DNA from: Gemmobacter caeni
GTDB lineage: Bacteria; Pseudomonadota; Alphaproteobacteria; Rhodobacterales; Rhodobacteraceae
Reading direction: 5' to 3'
Assembly: GCF_003054195.1 (NCBI RefSeq)
Contig: NZ_QBKP01000012.1
Location: 92,657-156,656 of the forward strand
Length of the DNA: 64,000 bases
Each line of letters begins with the position of its first letter. Within the stretch, counting starts at the first letter, position 1. A model generated the notes under the pieces. That model saw nothing but the letters and a program-made list of their open reading frames with translations. It was not told where the DNA came from and searched no databases. The translations under genes were made by a program, and so were the position numbers. Shown here piece by piece: positions 1-11,149 of this stretch.

Positions 1-1
1 C

Positions 2-112
2 GGCGCCGACCCCGAATGGCGCGCGCCTGCGGGCGGTTTGCGCCTGCGGCCCGATTACTGGGCCGACCGTGGCGGGATGGACGGGTTCTTCATGGCGCGG
101 CTGGCGCGCTGA
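2..112 (+). CDS. rsmB: RsmB, 16S rRNA m5C methyltransferase, C-terminal end (partial)
   Basis: Only the last 36 codons are inside the window, ending in TGA at 110-112. The translated end contains DYWADRGGMDGFFMARL, the conserved tail of the Fmu/Sun/RsmB family, which methylates a cytosine in 16S rRNA with SAM. It runs toward gph and overlaps its 3' end by 23 bases. The family assignment rests on this short tail and on the neighbours: rsmB upstream of a heparinase-like gene and purH is common in Rhodobacteraceae. The frame is open to the window edge. Confidence 0.8.
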   Translation, partial: GADPEWRAPAGGLRLRPDYWADRGGMDGFFMARLAR

Positions 113-758
113 ACGCGGCGACCAGCCCCGGCAGCGCATCGTGATGGGCGAAAGCCGCATCATGTGGCAGCGCCTCGACCGGGGTTTTGCGATAACCTTC
201 GGTGAACAACAGGAAGGGCAGGCCCGCGTTCTGCGCGGTTTCCGCATCGACCTCGCTGTCGCCCACGAAAATCGCCGGGCCGCCACCCATGCGTGTCAGC
301 GTTTCCAGCAGCGGCGCCGGATCGGGCTTCTTCACCGGCAGACTGTCGCCGCCGATTACCGCCGCGAACAGGTTTTCCAAGCCGAAATGGCGCAGCACCG
401 CAAGTGTCGGCGCCAGCGGTTTGTTGGTGCAAAGCCCCAGCTTGCAGCCCGCTGCCTGCAACGCCTCCAGCGCCGCGCGGGTGCCGGGATACAGCACGGT
501 CAGCGCCTGCGCCCCTTCATAGACTTCCAGAAACCGGGCCAGAACGCGGTCGAACTCCGGCCCCTCATGCGGCAGGTCCCGCGATTCGCACAGCCGCGCC
601 ACAAGGTTCGGCGCGCCGCGTCCGACAAAGCCCTGAACCTCGGCACGGGTAAAGGGGGGCTGGCCCAGAGCGGTGAAAACGGTGTTGGCGCTGGCATGGA
701 TGTCGGGTGCGCTGTCAATCAGCGTGCCATCCAGATCGAAGATAACGGAATGGGTCAT
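90..758 (-). CDS. gph: Phosphoglycolate phosphatase, HAD family
   Basis: A 222-residue HAD-superfamily hydrolase. Motif I FDLDGTL lies at residues 8-14 (nucleophile Asp plus acid/base Asp), a Thr-containing motif II (CTNKPL) is near residue 110, and motif III/IV (KKPDPAPL, then FVGDSEVDAETA) is near 143-170. The N-terminal helical cap (IDSAPDIHAS) and the length match Gph, which removes phosphate from 2-phosphoglycolate, a by-product of DNA 3'-end repair and of Rubisco oxygenation. It is convergent with and slightly overlaps rsmB. A related HAD phosphatase activity cannot be excluded from sequence alone. Confidence 0.85.
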   Translation of the reverse strand: MTHSVIFDLDGTLIDSAPDIHASANTVFTALGQPPFTRAEVQGFVGRGAPNLVARLCESRDLPHEGPEFDRVLARFLEVYEGAQALTVLYPGTRAALEALQAAGCKLGLCTNKPLAPTLAVLRHFGLENLFAAVIGGDSLPVKKPDPAPLLETLTRMGGGPAIFVGDSEVDAETAQNAGLPFLLFTEGYRKTPVEALPHDAAFAHHDALPGLVAAFSAPAAP

Positions 759-924
759 GCGGGCTCCTTTGCGGGCGGAGAATGGCCTGCCCCGGCGCCG
801 GGGTCCAGCCCCCGGACCGGCTCACACGGGGTTTTGCGGTGACAGGGGGCGCCCGCGCGTCTATGGTGCGGCGCAAGACCCGGACACGGGCAAGGCAGGC
901 AATTTGTGGATCAGTGAGCGGGGC

Positions 925-2661
925 ATGAGGGCGGTTGCGCGCGGCGCATGGTGGGCAGAGGCTTGGGTGCAGGCGATGAACCGCCTTGCCGCCCGTAAGG
1001 CCACGCGCGCAAAGCCCGCCGCCGGTTTCGTCTCGCAACCCGAACCCCGCACCATCGGTCTTTACGCGCGCGGCAAGCAGCTTGTTGCCGGAAACTTCCT
1101 GTTCGCAGGCCATCTGATCGAGGCGCCGGGGGCAGAGATCTGGGATATCGCCTGCCCGGGCCCCGCGTTTGAGGCTGAATTGCAGGGCTTCGGCTGGCTG
1201 GATGATCTGGCGGCGGTCGGTGATCCGGCGGCGCGCAAACGCGCCCAGGACTGGACCTTTGGCTGGATTGATCGTTACGGGCGCGGCGACGGCCCCGGCT
1301 GGTCGCCCGATCTGACCGGACGGCGGCTGATCCGCTGGATCAACCATGCCATCCTTTTGCTGGGCGGGCAGGATCGTGACCGCGCTTTGGCCTATTACAG
1401 CGCACTGTCGCATCAGACGGTGTTCCTGTCGCGGCGCTGGCAGGTGGCCTCGCCTGGCCTGCCGCGCTTCGAGGCGCTGACCGGGCTGATCTATGCGGGT
1501 CTGGCGCTGATCGGGATGGAGGCGCATGTTGATCCCGCCGCCGCCGCGCTGGCGCGGGAATGTGAGCGCGAGGTGGATGCCGAAGGAGGGATACCGACCC
1601 GCAACCCCGAGGAATTGCTTGAGGTTTTCACCCTGCTGACCTGGGCTGCCCAGGCGCTGACCGATGCCGGGCGGCTGGTGCCGCCGTCGCATCTGGCAGC
1701 GATTGAACGGATCGCGCCGACTCTGCGCGCGCTGCGTCATGCCGATGGCGGGCTGGCGCGGTTTCACGGGGGCGGGCGCGGGCTGGAGGGGCGGCTGGAT
1801 CATGCGCTGGCCAGTTCCGGCGTGAAGCCCGCACCTGTCGGCGGGCTGGCCATGGGCTTTACCCGGCTGTCGGCGGGGCGCAGTTCGGTTATCGTCGATA
1901 CAGCCCTGCCGCCGGGCGGGGAGGCGGGGGCCTCGGCCCATGCCTCGACCCTCGCATTCGAGCTGACGTCGGGGCGGCGGCCGCTGATCGTGAATTGTGG
2001 CAATGGCGCGCCTTTCGGCGCCGACTGGCACCGGGCCAGCCGCGCCACGCAAAGCCATTCGACCCTGTCCATCGACGGGTTTTCCTCGTCCCGCTTTGCC
2101 CATGACCGCCGCGAGGTGCTGGAGGATCGTGCCCGCATCACCCTGCTGCGGCAAAGCCATGATGCCGAGGCGCATCTGCTGCTTGCCGGGCATGACGGCT
2201 GGCGTGGCACGCACGGTCTGGTGCATCTGCGCGACCTTTCCCTGACGGCTGACGGACGCCGCCTTGATGGCACCGACATGCTGGTGGCCGATACCCCTGC
2301 CGACAAGGACCGCCTGCAAGCGGTGCTGCGCCGGACGGAGGGGGAGATCGGCTTTGCTCTGCGCTTCCACCTGCACCCCGATGCGGATGCCGAAATCGAC
2401 ATGGGGGGCGCTGCGGTTTCGGTCGCGCTGCGCTCGGGTGAGATCTGGGTGTTTCGCCATGACGGGCAGGCGGTGATGACGCTGGAGCCCTCGGTCTATC
2501 TGGAAAAGGGCCGTCTGATGCCCCGCGCGGCGCGACAGATCGTACTTGCGGCATCTTTGCAGGATTTTCAGGCCCGGATCGGCTGGACCTTGGCGAAGGC
2601 ACAGGATACTCCGCTCGCCATCCGCGATATTGACCGGGAAGAGCCCCCCTCCCGCCCCTGA
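925..2661 (+). CDS. Heparinase II/III family protein
   Basis: A 578-residue protein with an alpha/alpha-toroid N-terminal half ([17 protein letters not shown] near 125) and a beta-sandwich C-terminal half of the heparinase II/III type ([13 protein letters not shown] near 375, the conserved His-containing strand). The family cleaves acidic polysaccharides by beta-elimination, but no substrate is known for the copy found between rsmB and purH in Rhodobacteraceae. An open frame continues upstream, but its codons run antisense through gph, so I placed the start at ATG 925; ATG 976 is also possible. It ends 13 bases before purH and is probably co-transcribed with it. Confidence 0.8.
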   Translation: MRAVARGAWWAEAWVQAMNRLAARKATRAKPAAGFVSQPEPRTIGLYARGKQLVAGNFLFAGHLIEAPGAEIWDIACPGPAFEAELQGFGWLDDLAAVGDPAARKRAQDWTFGWIDRYGRGDGPGWSPDLTGRRLIRWINHAILLLGGQDRDRALAYYSALSHQTVFLSRRWQVASPGLPRFEALTGLIYAGLALIGMEAHVDPAAAALARECEREVDAEGGIPTRNPEELLEVFTLLTWAAQALTDAGRLVPPSHLAAIERIAPTLRALRHADGGLARFHGGGRGLEGRLDHALASSGVKPAPVGGLAMGFTRLSAGRSSVIVDTALPPGGEAGASAHASTLAFELTSGRRPLIVNCGNGAPFGADWHRASRATQSHSTLSIDGFSSSRFAHDRREVLEDRARITLLRQSHDAEAHLLLAGHDGWRGTHGLVHLRDLSLTADGRRLDGTDMLVADTPADKDRLQAVLRRTEGEIGFALRFHLHPDADAEIDMGGAAVSVALRSGEIWVFRHDGQAVMTLEPSVYLEKGRLMPRAARQIVLAASLQDFQARIGWTLAKAQDTPLAIRDIDREEPPSRP

Positions 2662-2674
2662 TCAGGAGTGTCCG

Positions 2675-4285
2675 ATGCATACCGCCGCCGCCGCACCCGT
2701 GAACCTCGTGCCCGTGGGGCGCGCGCTCCTCTCGGTTTCCGACAAGACCGGCCTTCTGGATCTGGCACGCGCGCTGGCCGCGCGGGGGGTCGAACTGATC
2801 TCCACCGGCGGCACGGCGCAGACGCTGCGCACTGAGGGCCTTGCCGTGCGGGACGTGGCCGAGGTGACGGGCTTCCCCGAGATGATGGACGGGCGCGTGA
2901 AGACCCTGCACCCGATGGTGCATGGCGGCCTGCTGGCGCTGCGCGACGATGACGAGCATCTGGTCGCCATGGCAGCCCACGGGATCGAGCCGATCGACCT
3001 GCTGGTGGTGAACCTTTATCCGTTCGAGCAGACGGTGGCGCGCGGCGCCTCTTACGCCGACTGTATCGAGAATATCGACATCGGCGGCCCGGCGATGATC
3101 CGTGCCGCCTCGAAGAACCACAAATTCGTCAACGTGATCACCGATCCGCAGGATTACGATGCCCTGCTGGCCGAACTGAAGGCCCATGACGGGGCAACCA
3201 CCTATGCCTTCCGGCAGAAGCTGGCGCTGACCGCCTACAGCCGCACCGCTGCTTATGATGCCGCTGTGTCCACATGGATGGCCGGGGCGATCAAGGAAGA
3301 TACGCCGCGCCGCCGCGCCTTTGCCGGGCAACTGGCGCAGAGCCTGCGCTATGGCGAAAACCCGCATCAGAAAGCGGCCTTCTACACCGACGGCACGCAG
3401 CGCCCCGGTGTTGCCACCGCGCAGCAATGGCAGGGCAAGGAACTGTCCTACAACAACATCAATGACACCGATGCGGCGTTCGAGCTGGTTGCCGAGTTCG
3501 ATCCGGCGGAAGGTCCGGCCTGCGCCATCATCAAACATGCCAACCCCTGCGGCGTGGCGCGTGGCGCGACGCTGGCCGAGGCTTATGGCCGAGCCTATGA
3601 CTGCGACCGGACCTCGGCTTTCGGCGGCATCATCGCGCTCAATCAACCGCTGGACGAAGCCACCGCGCGGGAGATCACCGGCATCTTCACCGAAGTCGTC
3701 ATCGCCCCCGGCGCCTCGCCCGAGGCGCGCGCGGTCTTTGCCGCCAAGAAAAACCTGCGCCTGCTGACCACCGACCGCCTGCCCGACCCGCAGGCCAGGG
3801 GGCTGGCATGGAAACAGGTGGCCGGCGGTTTTCTCGTGCAGGACCGCGACAACGGCTTCCTGCGCATGGAAGACCTGAAGGTCGTGACGAAGCGCCAGCC
3901 GACCGAGGCAGAACTGCGCGACCTGCTGTTCGCCTGGACCGTGGCGAAACACGTCAAATCCAACGCCATTATCTATGTGAAGGACGGCGCGACCGTCGGG
4001 GTCGGCGCCGGACAGATGAGCCGCGTTGACAGCACGCGAATCGCTGCCCGCAAATCGCAGGACATGGCAGAGGCGCTGGGCATCGCCGCGCCGCTGACCC
4101 ATGGCTCGGTCGTGGCCTCGGACGCGTTCTTTCCCTTTGCCGATGGCCTGATCACCGCTGCCGAGGCGGGGGCAACGGCGATCATCCAGCCCGGCGGCTC
4201 GATGCGCGACGACGAGGTCGTCGCGGCGGCCGATGAACGCGGGCTGGCCATGGTTTTCACCGGCATGCGCCATTTCCGGCACTGA
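2675..4285 (+). CDS. purH: Bifunctional AICAR formyltransferase / IMP cyclohydrolase
   Basis: A 536-residue PurH catalysing the last two steps of de novo IMP synthesis. The N-terminal MGS-like IMP cyclohydrolase domain covers about residues 10-140 ([41 protein letters not shown]). The C-terminal transformylase covers the rest, with [14 protein letters not shown] near 225, the catalytic Lys-His of IIKHANPCG near 285, and the ending [17 protein letters not shown]. Full length for the family. AGGAG at 2664-2668 supports the ATG at 2675. lspA follows after a single base, so the two are translated from one message. Confidence 0.97.
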   Translation: MHTAAAAPVNLVPVGRALLSVSDKTGLLDLARALAARGVELISTGGTAQTLRTEGLAVRDVAEVTGFPEMMDGRVKTLHPMVHGGLLALRDDDEHLVAMAAHGIEPIDLLVVNLYPFEQTVARGASYADCIENIDIGGPAMIRAASKNHKFVNVITDPQDYDALLAELKAHDGATTYAFRQKLALTAYSRTAAYDAAVSTWMAGAIKEDTPRRRAFAGQLAQSLRYGENPHQKAAFYTDGTQRPGVATAQQWQGKELSYNNINDTDAAFELVAEFDPAEGPACAIIKHANPCGVARGATLAEAYGRAYDCDRTSAFGGIIALNQPLDEATAREITGIFTEVVIAPGASPEARAVFAAKKNLRLLTTDRLPDPQARGLAWKQVAGGFLVQDRDNGFLRMEDLKVVTKRQPTEAELRDLLFAWTVAKHVKSNAIIYVKDGATVGVGAGQMSRVDSTRIAARKSQDMAEALGIAAPLTHGSVVASDAFFPFADGLITAAEAGATAIIQPGGSMRDDEVVAAADERGLAMVFTGMRHFRH

Positions 4286-4286
4286 C

Positions 4287-4796
4287 ATGCGCCGCGTTGC
4301 CCTGGTTGCCCTTGCGATTTTCTTGATTGATCAGATCACCAAACTGGTGGTGGTCTTTGGCCTTGACCTGCGGGCGCGGGGCGAGATCGACATCCTGCCA
4401 CCCCTGCTGAATTTCCGCATGGCCTGGAACCGGGGCGTCAACTTTGGCCTGATGTCCAGCGAAGGCGAGTTGATGCGCTGGGGCCTGATCATCCTGTCGA
4501 TCCTGATTGTCGGCTGGGTCTGGCACTGGTCGGCAAAATCGGCGCACGGGCCGCTGGCGCGGATTTCGGCGGGCGTGCTGATCGGGGGGGCCCTGGGCAA
4601 TGTGGTGGACCGCGTGGCCTATGGGGCGGTGGCCGATTTCCTCAACATGTCCTGTTGCGGTTTCGACAACCCCTACGCCTTCAACGTGGCCGACATCGCC
4701 ATTTTCGCGGGCGCGGCGGGATTGGTCCTGTTCACCGGGGATCGTGGCGCGACCAGCGGTGGCAAGCCGCGGCCAAAGCGCCGAAAGACCCCGTGA
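4287..4796 (+). CDS. lspA: Signal peptidase II (prolipoprotein signal peptidase)
   Basis: A 169-residue inner-membrane aspartyl protease that removes signal peptides from diacylglyceryl-modified prolipoproteins. Four hydrophobic segments are visible. The catalytic aspartates are D108 in GNVVDR and D136 in FNVADI, and the N-terminal DQITK motif (residues 15-19) is present. The start at 4287 sits one base after the purH stop, which excludes the longer upstream open frame. Its own likely substrate, a DUF3035 lipoprotein, is encoded 53 bases downstream. The arginine/lysine-rich tail is cytoplasmic. Confidence 0.95.
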   Translation: MRRVALVALAIFLIDQITKLVVVFGLDLRARGEIDILPPLLNFRMAWNRGVNFGLMSSEGELMRWGLIILSILIVGWVWHWSAKSAHGPLARISAGVLIGGALGNVVDRVAYGAVADFLNMSCCGFDNPYAFNVADIAIFAGAAGLVLFTGDRGATSGGKPRPKRRKTP

Positions 4797-4849
4797 CGTG
4801 CCAGCGCCTTTGCGCTAAAGACAACGGGACGGGTTTTCTGGAGAGAACG

Positions 4850-5386
4850 ATGCAGGCAGCACGGCGGGTAGCGCGGGGGGCCATCCTTGCAGGAGCGGCG
4901 GCGCTTTCGATGACGCTGGCAGGCTGCGGTTCCGACCGGGAGCCGAAGCTGATGAACCTGCGGTCTACGACCAATGGACCCGATGAATTCGGCATCCTGC
5001 CGCCCAAGGCGCTGCAAATGCCGGACAACCTGAAAGCGCTTCCGGCGCCGACGCCCGGCGGCAGCAATATCACCGACCCGACGCCCGAAGCCGACGCCAT
5101 CACCGCGCTGGGCGGACGTCCGGGCGCGGGCAGCGACGATGCGGCGCTGGTGGGTTATGCCGCCCGGAACGGCGTGGCGCAGAATATCCGCGGCCAGCTT
5201 GCGGTCGAGGATCTGGATCACCGCCGCCGCAACGATGCCCGGCTGCTGGAACGGGTGTTCGGCGTGAACGCCTATTACCGCGCTTACAAGGACATGTCGC
5301 TGGATCAGCATTCCGAGCTGGATTACTGGCGCCGCCGCGGTGTCGGCAATCCGTCCGCCCCGCCGCGTCAGGACGGGGAACGCTGA
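4850..5386 (+). CDS. DUF3035-type outer-membrane or periplasmic lipoprotein
   Basis: A 178-residue lipoprotein precursor. It has a basic N-terminus (RRVAR), a hydrophobic core and a lipobox LAGC with the modified cysteine at C26. The mature part contains PDEFGILPPKALQMPDNLKALPAP, typical of the DUF3035 family, and the C-terminal SELDYWRRRGV. GAGAG just before ATG 4850 serves as ribosome binding site. The family is conserved between lspA and M16 peptidase genes in Rhodobacteraceae; its function is unknown. The position suggests a cell-envelope role connected with the M16 pair downstream (inference). Confidence 0.8.
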   Translation: MQAARRVARGAILAGAAALSMTLAGCGSDREPKLMNLRSTTNGPDEFGILPPKALQMPDNLKALPAPTPGGSNITDPTPEADAITALGGRPGAGSDDAALVGYAARNGVAQNIRGQLAVEDLDHRRRNDARLLERVFGVNAYYRAYKDMSLDQHSELDYWRRRGVGNPSAPPRQDGER

Positions 5387-5471
5387 CGCACGTCCGGTAA
5401 ACTCGCCGTCAGGGCGGCTTGACCCCGGCCCTCCACCGCGTAGGTGTGGTGGGCGTCCGAGGGAGGCTTCC

Positions 5472-6806
5472 ATGCGCAATACTGTCACCGCCGCACTGCT
5501 TTGGTCGGCTTCCGCCACTTTCGCCCTGGCCGAAGGGCCGGTGACGGATTTCACACTGGATAACGGTCTGCAGGTCGTGGTGATCGAGGATCACCGCGCG
5601 CCGGTCGCCGTCCAGATGATGTGGTACAAGATCGGCGCGGCGGACGAGCCGCAGGGCCATTCCGGCATTGCGCATTTCTTTGAACATCTGATGTTCAAGG
5701 CCACCAATGATCTGAAACCGGGCGAGTTTTCTGACATCGTCGAGGCGCAGGGTGGCAATGACAATGCCTTCACCTCGTGGGACCAGACCGCCTATTTCCA
5801 GCGCGTCGCGGCTGACCGGCTGGACCTGATGATGACGATCGAAGCCGACCGGATGCGCGACCTGCAACTGACCGACGATGTGGTCGCTACCGAACGCAAC
5901 GTGATTCTGGAGGAACGCAACCAGCGTACCGACAGCGATCCCAGCAGCCTGTTCATGGAACAGCTTCGGGCGGCGCAGTTTCTCAACCACCCCTATGGCG
6001 TGCCGATCATCGGCTGGCGCCAGGAGATCGAGGGGCTGGGCCGGGCCGAGGCGGAAGATTTCTACCGCACCTATTATGCGCCCAACAATGCCATCCTGAT
6101 CGTCGCGGGCGATGTGACGCCGGATGCGGTGCGCGCCATGGCCGAAAAGCACTATGGCCCGCTGACGCCCACCGCCAACCTGCCGGTACGCAAACGCCCG
6201 CAGGAGCCGCCGCAACTGGCCGAGCGCCGTCTGACCATGCATGACAAGCGTGTCTCCGAACCTTTCATGATGCGCACCTATCTGGCGCCGAACCGTCGGA
6301 CGGGCGATCAGAAGACCGCCGCCGCGCTGGTTTATCTGGGGGAATTGCTGGGCGGGTCCGGCACGACCAGCCTTCTGGCCCGCAAGCTTCAGTTCGAAGA
6401 TCCGAAGGCGGTTTACAGCTATGCCTATTATGATGGCACGGCGCTGGATTACGGCCAGTTCACCATCGGCATGGTTCCCTTGCCCGGTGTGAAGCCCGAG
6501 GAAGCGGAGGCGGAACTGGATGGCGTGCTGAAGGATTTCCTGGCCACCGGCCCAGATCCGGCCGCCTTCGCGCGGATCAGGACGCAGCTTCATGCCTCGG
6601 AAATCTATGCCGCCGATGATGTGGACGGACTTGCCCGCCGCTATGGCGATGCGCTGACCACCGGCCTGACCGTGGCTGATGTGCAGGCCTGGCCCGAGGT
6701 GCTGCAATCCGTGACGCCCGAGGATGTGATGGAGGCCGCGCGGCAGGTGCTGGATCGCCGCCATTCCGTGACCGGCTGGCTGCTGACCGAGGAGGATGCC
6801 CAATGA
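5472..6806 (+). CDS. M16 family zinc peptidase (catalytic partner)
   Basis: A 444-residue insulinase/pitrilysin-family protein with an N-terminal Sec signal peptide (cleavage near ALA-EG, residues 18-22). The inverted zinc motif HxxEH is intact (H68, E71, H72 in AHFFEHLM), and the third ligand Glu is E147 or E148 in VILEERNQ. The C-terminal R/Y-type half follows (LRAAQFLNHPYGVPIIGW and the DKRVSEPF region). GGGAGG at 5461-5466 precedes the ATG. The next gene overlaps by 4 bases and lacks the zinc motif, so the two probably form a catalytic/non-catalytic heterodimer in the periplasm. Confidence 0.93.
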   Translation: MRNTVTAALLWSASATFALAEGPVTDFTLDNGLQVVVIEDHRAPVAVQMMWYKIGAADEPQGHSGIAHFFEHLMFKATNDLKPGEFSDIVEAQGGNDNAFTSWDQTAYFQRVAADRLDLMMTIEADRMRDLQLTDDVVATERNVILEERNQRTDSDPSSLFMEQLRAAQFLNHPYGVPIIGWRQEIEGLGRAEAEDFYRTYYAPNNAILIVAGDVTPDAVRAMAEKHYGPLTPTANLPVRKRPQEPPQLAERRLTMHDKRVSEPFMMRTYLAPNRRTGDQKTAAALVYLGELLGGSGTTSLLARKLQFEDPKAVYSYAYYDGTALDYGQFTIGMVPLPGVKPEEAEAELDGVLKDFLATGPDPAAFARIRTQLHASEIYAADDVDGLARRYGDALTTGLTVADVQAWPEVLQSVTPEDVMEAARQVLDRRHSVTGWLLTEEDAQ

Positions 6807-8107
6807 TCGGCCGTTTTCTGGCGCTGTTCCTGCTGCTGGCCACACCGCTGCGGGCCGAGATTGCTATTCAGGACGTAACCTCACCCGGCGGCTTGAAGGC
6901 CTGGCTGGTCGAGGATCACTCGATCCCCTTTACCGCGCTGGAAATCCGCTTCCGGGGGGGCACCTCGCTGGATGCGCCGGGCAAGCGCGGCGCGGTCAAT
7001 CTGATGACCGGATTGCTGGAGGAAGGCGCGGCAGAGATGAATGCCCAGAAATTCGCGGAAACCCGCGATGGTCTGGCGGCGGAGTTCCGGTTCGACAGTT
7101 CGAAGGACGATGTGGCGGTTTCGGCCCGGATGCTGACCGAGAACCGTACGCAGGCGGCGGAACTGCTGCGCCTTGCCCTGACGCGGCCACGCTTCGATGC
7201 CGATGCGGTGGAACGGGTGCGGGGGCAGGTGCTGTCGATCATCCGCAGCAATGCCAAAGACCCGTCGGCCATCGCAGGCCGTACGCTGGACGGGATCGCC
7301 TTTGGTGACCACCCTTATGCCAGTTCGGGTGACGGAACCGAGGACAGCGTGCAGGCGCTGACCCGCGATGACATCCTTACCGCCCACACGGCCGCGCTGG
7401 CCCGCGACCGGGTCTATGTGGCGGCCGTGGGCGACATCACGCCTGAACAACTTGGTGCGCTGCTGGATCATCTGCTGGGGGGCCTGCCCGAGACCGGGGC
7501 ACCACTTCCCGGCGCAGCCCGGCTCGATCTGACCGGCGGGGTCACGGTGGTCGATTTTCCGACGCCGCAGGCAGTGGTCAGCTTCGCACAGCCGGGGTTG
7601 GAGCGGGATGACCCGGATTATTTCGCGGCCTTCGTGCTGAACGAGATTGTGGGCGGTGAACGCTTCGGCTCGCGTCTCATGCGGGAATTGCGCGAAAAAC
7701 GCGGGCTGACCTACGGCGCCCGCAGCTATCTGATCGACTATGATCATGCCGATCTGCTGGCCGGGCAATTCGCCACCGACAACAAGACTGCCGGGCAAGC
7801 CGTCGATGTATTGCGCGCTGAATGGGCCAGAGCCGCCGAAGGTGTGACGGCCGAGGAGCTCGCCGCTGCCAAGACCTATCTGACCGGCGCCTATCCGCTG
7901 CGCTTTGATGGCAACGGGCCGATTGCCCGCATCCTTGTGGGTATGCAGATGACCGGTCTTCCGATCGACTATTCCGCGACGCGGAACCAGAAGATCGAGG
8001 CGGTGACGCTGGACGATATTCGCCGTGTGGCGCGGCGGCTGATCCGGTCCGATCAGCTGCGGATCGTCGTGGTGGGTCAGCCCGAGGGACTGAGCACGGC
8101 GCCCTGA
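6803..8107 (+). CDS. M16 family protein without zinc motif (partner subunit)
   Basis: A 434-residue M16-like protein with a signal peptide ([13 protein letters not shown]). At the place of HxxEH it reads [13 protein letters not shown], so metal binding is lost. The R/Y half is well kept: [19 protein letters not shown] near residue 290, where Arg and Tyr contact substrate in the family. It overlaps the preceding gene at ATGA 6803-6806. M16B enzymes usually work as pairs in which one chain supplies zinc and the other the R/Y pair, which fits this arrangement. Substrate unknown. Confidence 0.9.
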   Translation: MIGRFLALFLLLATPLRAEIAIQDVTSPGGLKAWLVEDHSIPFTALEIRFRGGTSLDAPGKRGAVNLMTGLLEEGAAEMNAQKFAETRDGLAAEFRFDSSKDDVAVSARMLTENRTQAAELLRLALTRPRFDADAVERVRGQVLSIIRSNAKDPSAIAGRTLDGIAFGDHPYASSGDGTEDSVQALTRDDILTAHTAALARDRVYVAAVGDITPEQLGALLDHLLGGLPETGAPLPGAARLDLTGGVTVVDFPTPQAVVSFAQPGLERDDPDYFAAFVLNEIVGGERFGSRLMRELREKRGLTYGARSYLIDYDHADLLAGQFATDNKTAGQAVDVLRAEWARAAEGVTAEELAAAKTYLTGAYPLRFDGNGPIARILVGMQMTGLPIDYSATRNQKIEAVTLDDIRRVARRLIRSDQLRIVVVGQPEGLSTAP

Positions 8108-8159
8108 CGCGCCGCTATTCCTGTGGCCGAATCTGCGCCCCTGTGCTAGGTCTTGCGGC

Positions 8160-10010
8160 ATGAAGCTGGAAACCCCCAACATGGCGCGGCCGGTCATTCG
8201 GCAACTGGATGAAGCGGCGATCAACCGCATCGCGGCGGGCGAGGTGGTGGAACGCCCCGCCTCTGCCGTGAAAGAGCTGGTGGAAAACGCGCTCGACGCC
8301 GGCGCGCGGCGCATCGCGGTGGATTATGCGGATGGCGGCAAGACGCTGATCCGCGTTACCGACGATGGCTGCGGCATGACCGGCGACGACCTGCCGCTGG
8401 CCTTGTCGCGGCACGCTACCTCGAAGATTGACGGCTCGGACCTGCTGAACATCCAGAGCTTCGGTTTCCGTGGCGAGGCGCTGCCCAGCCTCGGTGCCGT
8501 GGGGCGGCTGACCATCACATCGCGCGCGCAGGGGTTTGAAGGCGTCAGCCTGACCGTCGAGGGCGGGCGCCTGGGCGACCTGCGTCCCGCCGCGCTGAAT
8601 CGTGGCACGGTGGTCGAACTGCGCGACCTGTTCTATGCCACCCCGGCGCGGCTGAAATTCCTGCGCTCTGACCGGGCCGAGATGGGCGCGATTTCCGATG
8701 TGATGAAGCGCCTCGCGCTGGCCGAACCTCATGTCGGTTTCACCCTGCGCGATGTCAGTGGCGGTGGCGACGGGCGGCTTGTCTTCCGCGCCGATGCGGA
8801 AAACGGTGATTTCTTCGATGCGCTGCATCGGCGTGTTTCGCGCGTGCTGGGCAGCGATTTCGGTGAAAATGCGCTGCGCATTGATCTTGAACGGGAAGGT
8901 GTGCGGCTGGTTGGCTATGCAGCGCTGCCGACCTATTCGCGTGGTTCGTCTGTGGCGCAGTTCCTGTTCGTCAATGGCCGTCCGGTGCTGGACAAGATGC
9001 TGCTGGGGGCGCTGAGGGCGGCCTATATGGATGTGCTTAGCCGTGACCGGCACCCCGCTGCCGTGCTGAACGTGGTCTGCGACCCCGAACGGGTGGACGT
9101 GAACGTCCATCCCGCCAAGGCCGAGGTGCGTTTCCGCGAGCCGGCGCTGGTGCGGGGGCTGATCGTCTCGGGGCTGCGGCTGGCGCTGACAGGGGCGGGG
9201 CATCGCGCCTCCAACACCGTGGCGACCGAAACGCTGGAGGCGTTCCGTCCGGAGCCTGCGATGGTTGCGCCTGTTGCCGTGCCGCCGCGCGTCTATCAGA
9301 TGGATCGCCCCTCGCAGGCGACCTTTGCCCGCGCTTTCGCCGCTCAGGCCCCTGCGCCGCAGCCGGGCTTTGCCGAGGCGCCTTCGGCTCGCGTCGAGTC
9401 GGCTGCCGCGCCGGAACCCGATCTGACCGAGCGTCCGCTGGGTGCCGCCCGCGCGCAGGTGCATGAAAATTACATCATCGCGCAGACGGCCAGTGGCATG
9501 GTCATCGTCGATCAGCATGCCGCGCATGAAAGGCTGGTCTATGAACGGCTGAAGGCGCAGGCGTCCGACAAGGGTATCGCCGCGCAGGCGCTGCTTATCC
9601 CCGAAATCGTCGATCTGTCGGAGGCGGACGCCGCGCGCCTGCTGGAGATTGCGGAGGATCTGGCGGCGCTGGGTCTGGGGATCGAACCCTTCGGCGGTGG
9701 TGCCATTGCCGTGCGCGAGGTGCCCGCGATCCTTGGCCGCGTCGATGCTGCCGCGCTGATCCGCGATATCGTGGACGATCTGGCCGATCTGGGATCGTCA
9801 GAGCGCCTGAAGGGCCGCATCGACGCGGTGCTGAGCCGGATGGCCTGCCATGGCTCGGTCCGCTCCGGGCGGCAGATGCGGGCCGACGAGATGAACGCGC
9901 TGCTGCGCGAGATGGAGGCGACGCCGATGTCCGGCCAGTGCAACCATGGGCGGCCGACCTATGTCGAACTCAAGCTGGCCGATATCGAACGGCTGTTCGG
10001 GCGCAGATGA
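8160..10010 (+). CDS. mutL: DNA mismatch repair protein MutL (endonuclease type)
   Basis: A 616-residue MutL. The N-terminal GHKL ATPase shows [29 protein letters not shown] and GFRGEALPS within residues 20-115. After a Pro/Ala-rich linker (about 365-420) the dimerisation domain carries all three metal-site motifs of the nicking MutL class: DQHAxxExxxxE near residue 450, ACHGSVR near 562 and CNHGRPT near 594. It therefore nicks the mismatch strand itself, as expected in a MutH-less organism. The start could also be ATG 8181 (MARPVIRQL), since neither has a strong ribosome binding site. Confidence 0.95.
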   Translation: MKLETPNMARPVIRQLDEAAINRIAAGEVVERPASAVKELVENALDAGARRIAVDYADGGKTLIRVTDDGCGMTGDDLPLALSRHATSKIDGSDLLNIQSFGFRGEALPSLGAVGRLTITSRAQGFEGVSLTVEGGRLGDLRPAALNRGTVVELRDLFYATPARLKFLRSDRAEMGAISDVMKRLALAEPHVGFTLRDVSGGGDGRLVFRADAENGDFFDALHRRVSRVLGSDFGENALRIDLEREGVRLVGYAALPTYSRGSSVAQFLFVNGRPVLDKMLLGALRAAYMDVLSRDRHPAAVLNVVCDPERVDVNVHPAKAEVRFREPALVRGLIVSGLRLALTGAGHRASNTVATETLEAFRPEPAMVAPVAVPPRVYQMDRPSQATFARAFAAQAPAPQPGFAEAPSARVESAAAPEPDLTERPLGAARAQVHENYIIAQTASGMVIVDQHAAHERLVYERLKAQASDKGIAAQALLIPEIVDLSEADAARLLEIAEDLAALGLGIEPFGGGAIAVREVPAILGRVDAAALIRDIVDDLADLGSSERLKGRIDAVLSRMACHGSVRSGRQMRADEMNALLREMEATPMSGQCNHGRPTYVELKLADIERLFGRR

Positions 10011-11149
10011 TCCGGCTGGGAACCATGGAACTGGCGTGGAATGACCCGGCCGTGCTCATTGCGGGCAGCCTCATCGGGCTGATCGTCCTGCTGCTGCTGC
10101 TTGTGCTGCGCGCCTCCGGTCGGGCGGCGCAACCGCTGGTGCAGGAACTGGGGTGGCTGGGGCAGCGGGTGCAAAGCCTTGCCGACGGGCAGGAGCGGCT
10201 GGCAGGCGGGCTGCATCATGTGTCTGAGGCGCAGGCGGTCAGCCAGACCGCCATGTTGCAGGTGATGGAACAGCGTCTGGCTGAAGTGCAGCGCCAGATG
10301 GGCGAAAGCCTGCACGGCACAGCCACTCGCACGGCGCGTTCCCTGGGCGAATTGCAGCAACGGCTGGAAACTATCGACAAAGCGCAGGCCAATATCGAGA
10401 AACTGTCGGGCAATGTGCTGGGTTTGCAGGATATTCTGTCCAATAAGCAGACGCGCGGCGCTTTTGGCGAGATCCAGTTGCATGACATCGTGCTGAAGGC
10501 GCTGCCGTCGGACAGCTACACGATGCAGGCCACGCTTTCCAACGGGCGGCGGGCGGATTGCCTGATCCACCTGCCCAACCCGCCCGGCCCCATCGTGATC
10601 GACAGCAAATTCCCGCTGGAGGCGTATGAAGCCCTGCGCCGCGCGCAAGGGCAGGCTGATCTGGACCTTGCGGCGCGTCAGCTACGACAGGCTGTGCGCA
10701 CGCATATCAAAGCGATTTCAGAGCGTTACATCCTTGAAGGCGAAACCGCCGATGGTGCGCTGATGTTCCTGCCCTCCGAGGCGGTCTATGCTGAGTTGCA
10801 TGCCAATTTCCCTGAACTGATCCGTGACGGATTTGCCGCGCGGGTCTGGATCGTCTCACCCACCACCTGCATGGCGACGCTGAACACCATGCGCGCGGTG
10901 CTGAAGGATGCTCGGATGCGCGAACAGGCGGGGGCGATCCGCAAGGAACTGGCGCTGCTGTATCAGGACGTTTCGCGGCTGGGCGACCGGGTGGCGAACC
11001 TTGACCGGCATTTCGGGCAGGCCGCGAAGGATATCGAGGAAATTCGCATCAGCAGCGAAAAGGCGGGCCGTCGGGCGCGGCGCCTTGATAACTTCGACTT
11101 CGAGGAACTGGCGCCGGAAAGCCCGGCCATGATTGGAGGCGCCGAATGA
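10007..11149 (+). CDS. rmuC: DNA recombination protein RmuC
   Basis: A 380-residue RmuC-family protein: one N-terminal transmembrane helix ([19 protein letters not shown]), a long coiled coil (about residues 40-150), then the RmuC nuclease-like core with [20 protein letters not shown] and [22 protein letters not shown] segments. RmuC limits DNA inversions between short repeats in E. coli, but the biochemical role is unsettled. The start ATG 10007 overlaps the mutL stop in an ATGA; ATG 10025, six codons later and preceded by GGGA, is equally possible. A 4-base overlap couples it to the next gene. Confidence 0.9.
   Translation: MIRLGTMELAWNDPAVLIAGSLIGLIVLLLLLVLRASGRAAQPLVQELGWLGQRVQSLADGQERLAGGLHHVSEAQAVSQTAMLQVMEQRLAEVQRQMGESLHGTATRTARSLGELQQRLETIDKAQANIEKLSGNVLGLQDILSNKQTRGAFGEIQLHDIVLKALPSDSYTMQATLSNGRRADCLIHLPNPPGPIVIDSKFPLEAYEALRRAQGQADLDLAARQLRQAVRTHIKAISERYILEGETADGALMFLPSEAVYAELHANFPELIRDGFAARVWIVSPTTCMATLNTMRAVLKDARMREQAGAIRKELALLYQDVSRLGDRVANLDRHFGQAAKDIEEIRISSEKAGRRARRLDNFDFEELAPESPAMIGGAE

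Noticed and set aside
673..924. Upstream extension of the heparinase-like gene
   Set aside because: The extra 84 codons are antisense to gph and low in protein-like character; the homologous part starts near 925.
715..4288. Long minus-strand open frames (581 and 716 residues) opposite the heparinase-like gene and purH
   Set aside because: Composition is Arg/Gln/His/Pro-rich without domains; they mirror the high-GC third positions of well-supported plus-strand genes.
4320..4345. TTGATTGATCAGATCA-like sequence in lspA resembling an FNR box
   Set aside because: It lies inside coding sequence and does not fit TTGAT-N4-ATCAA.
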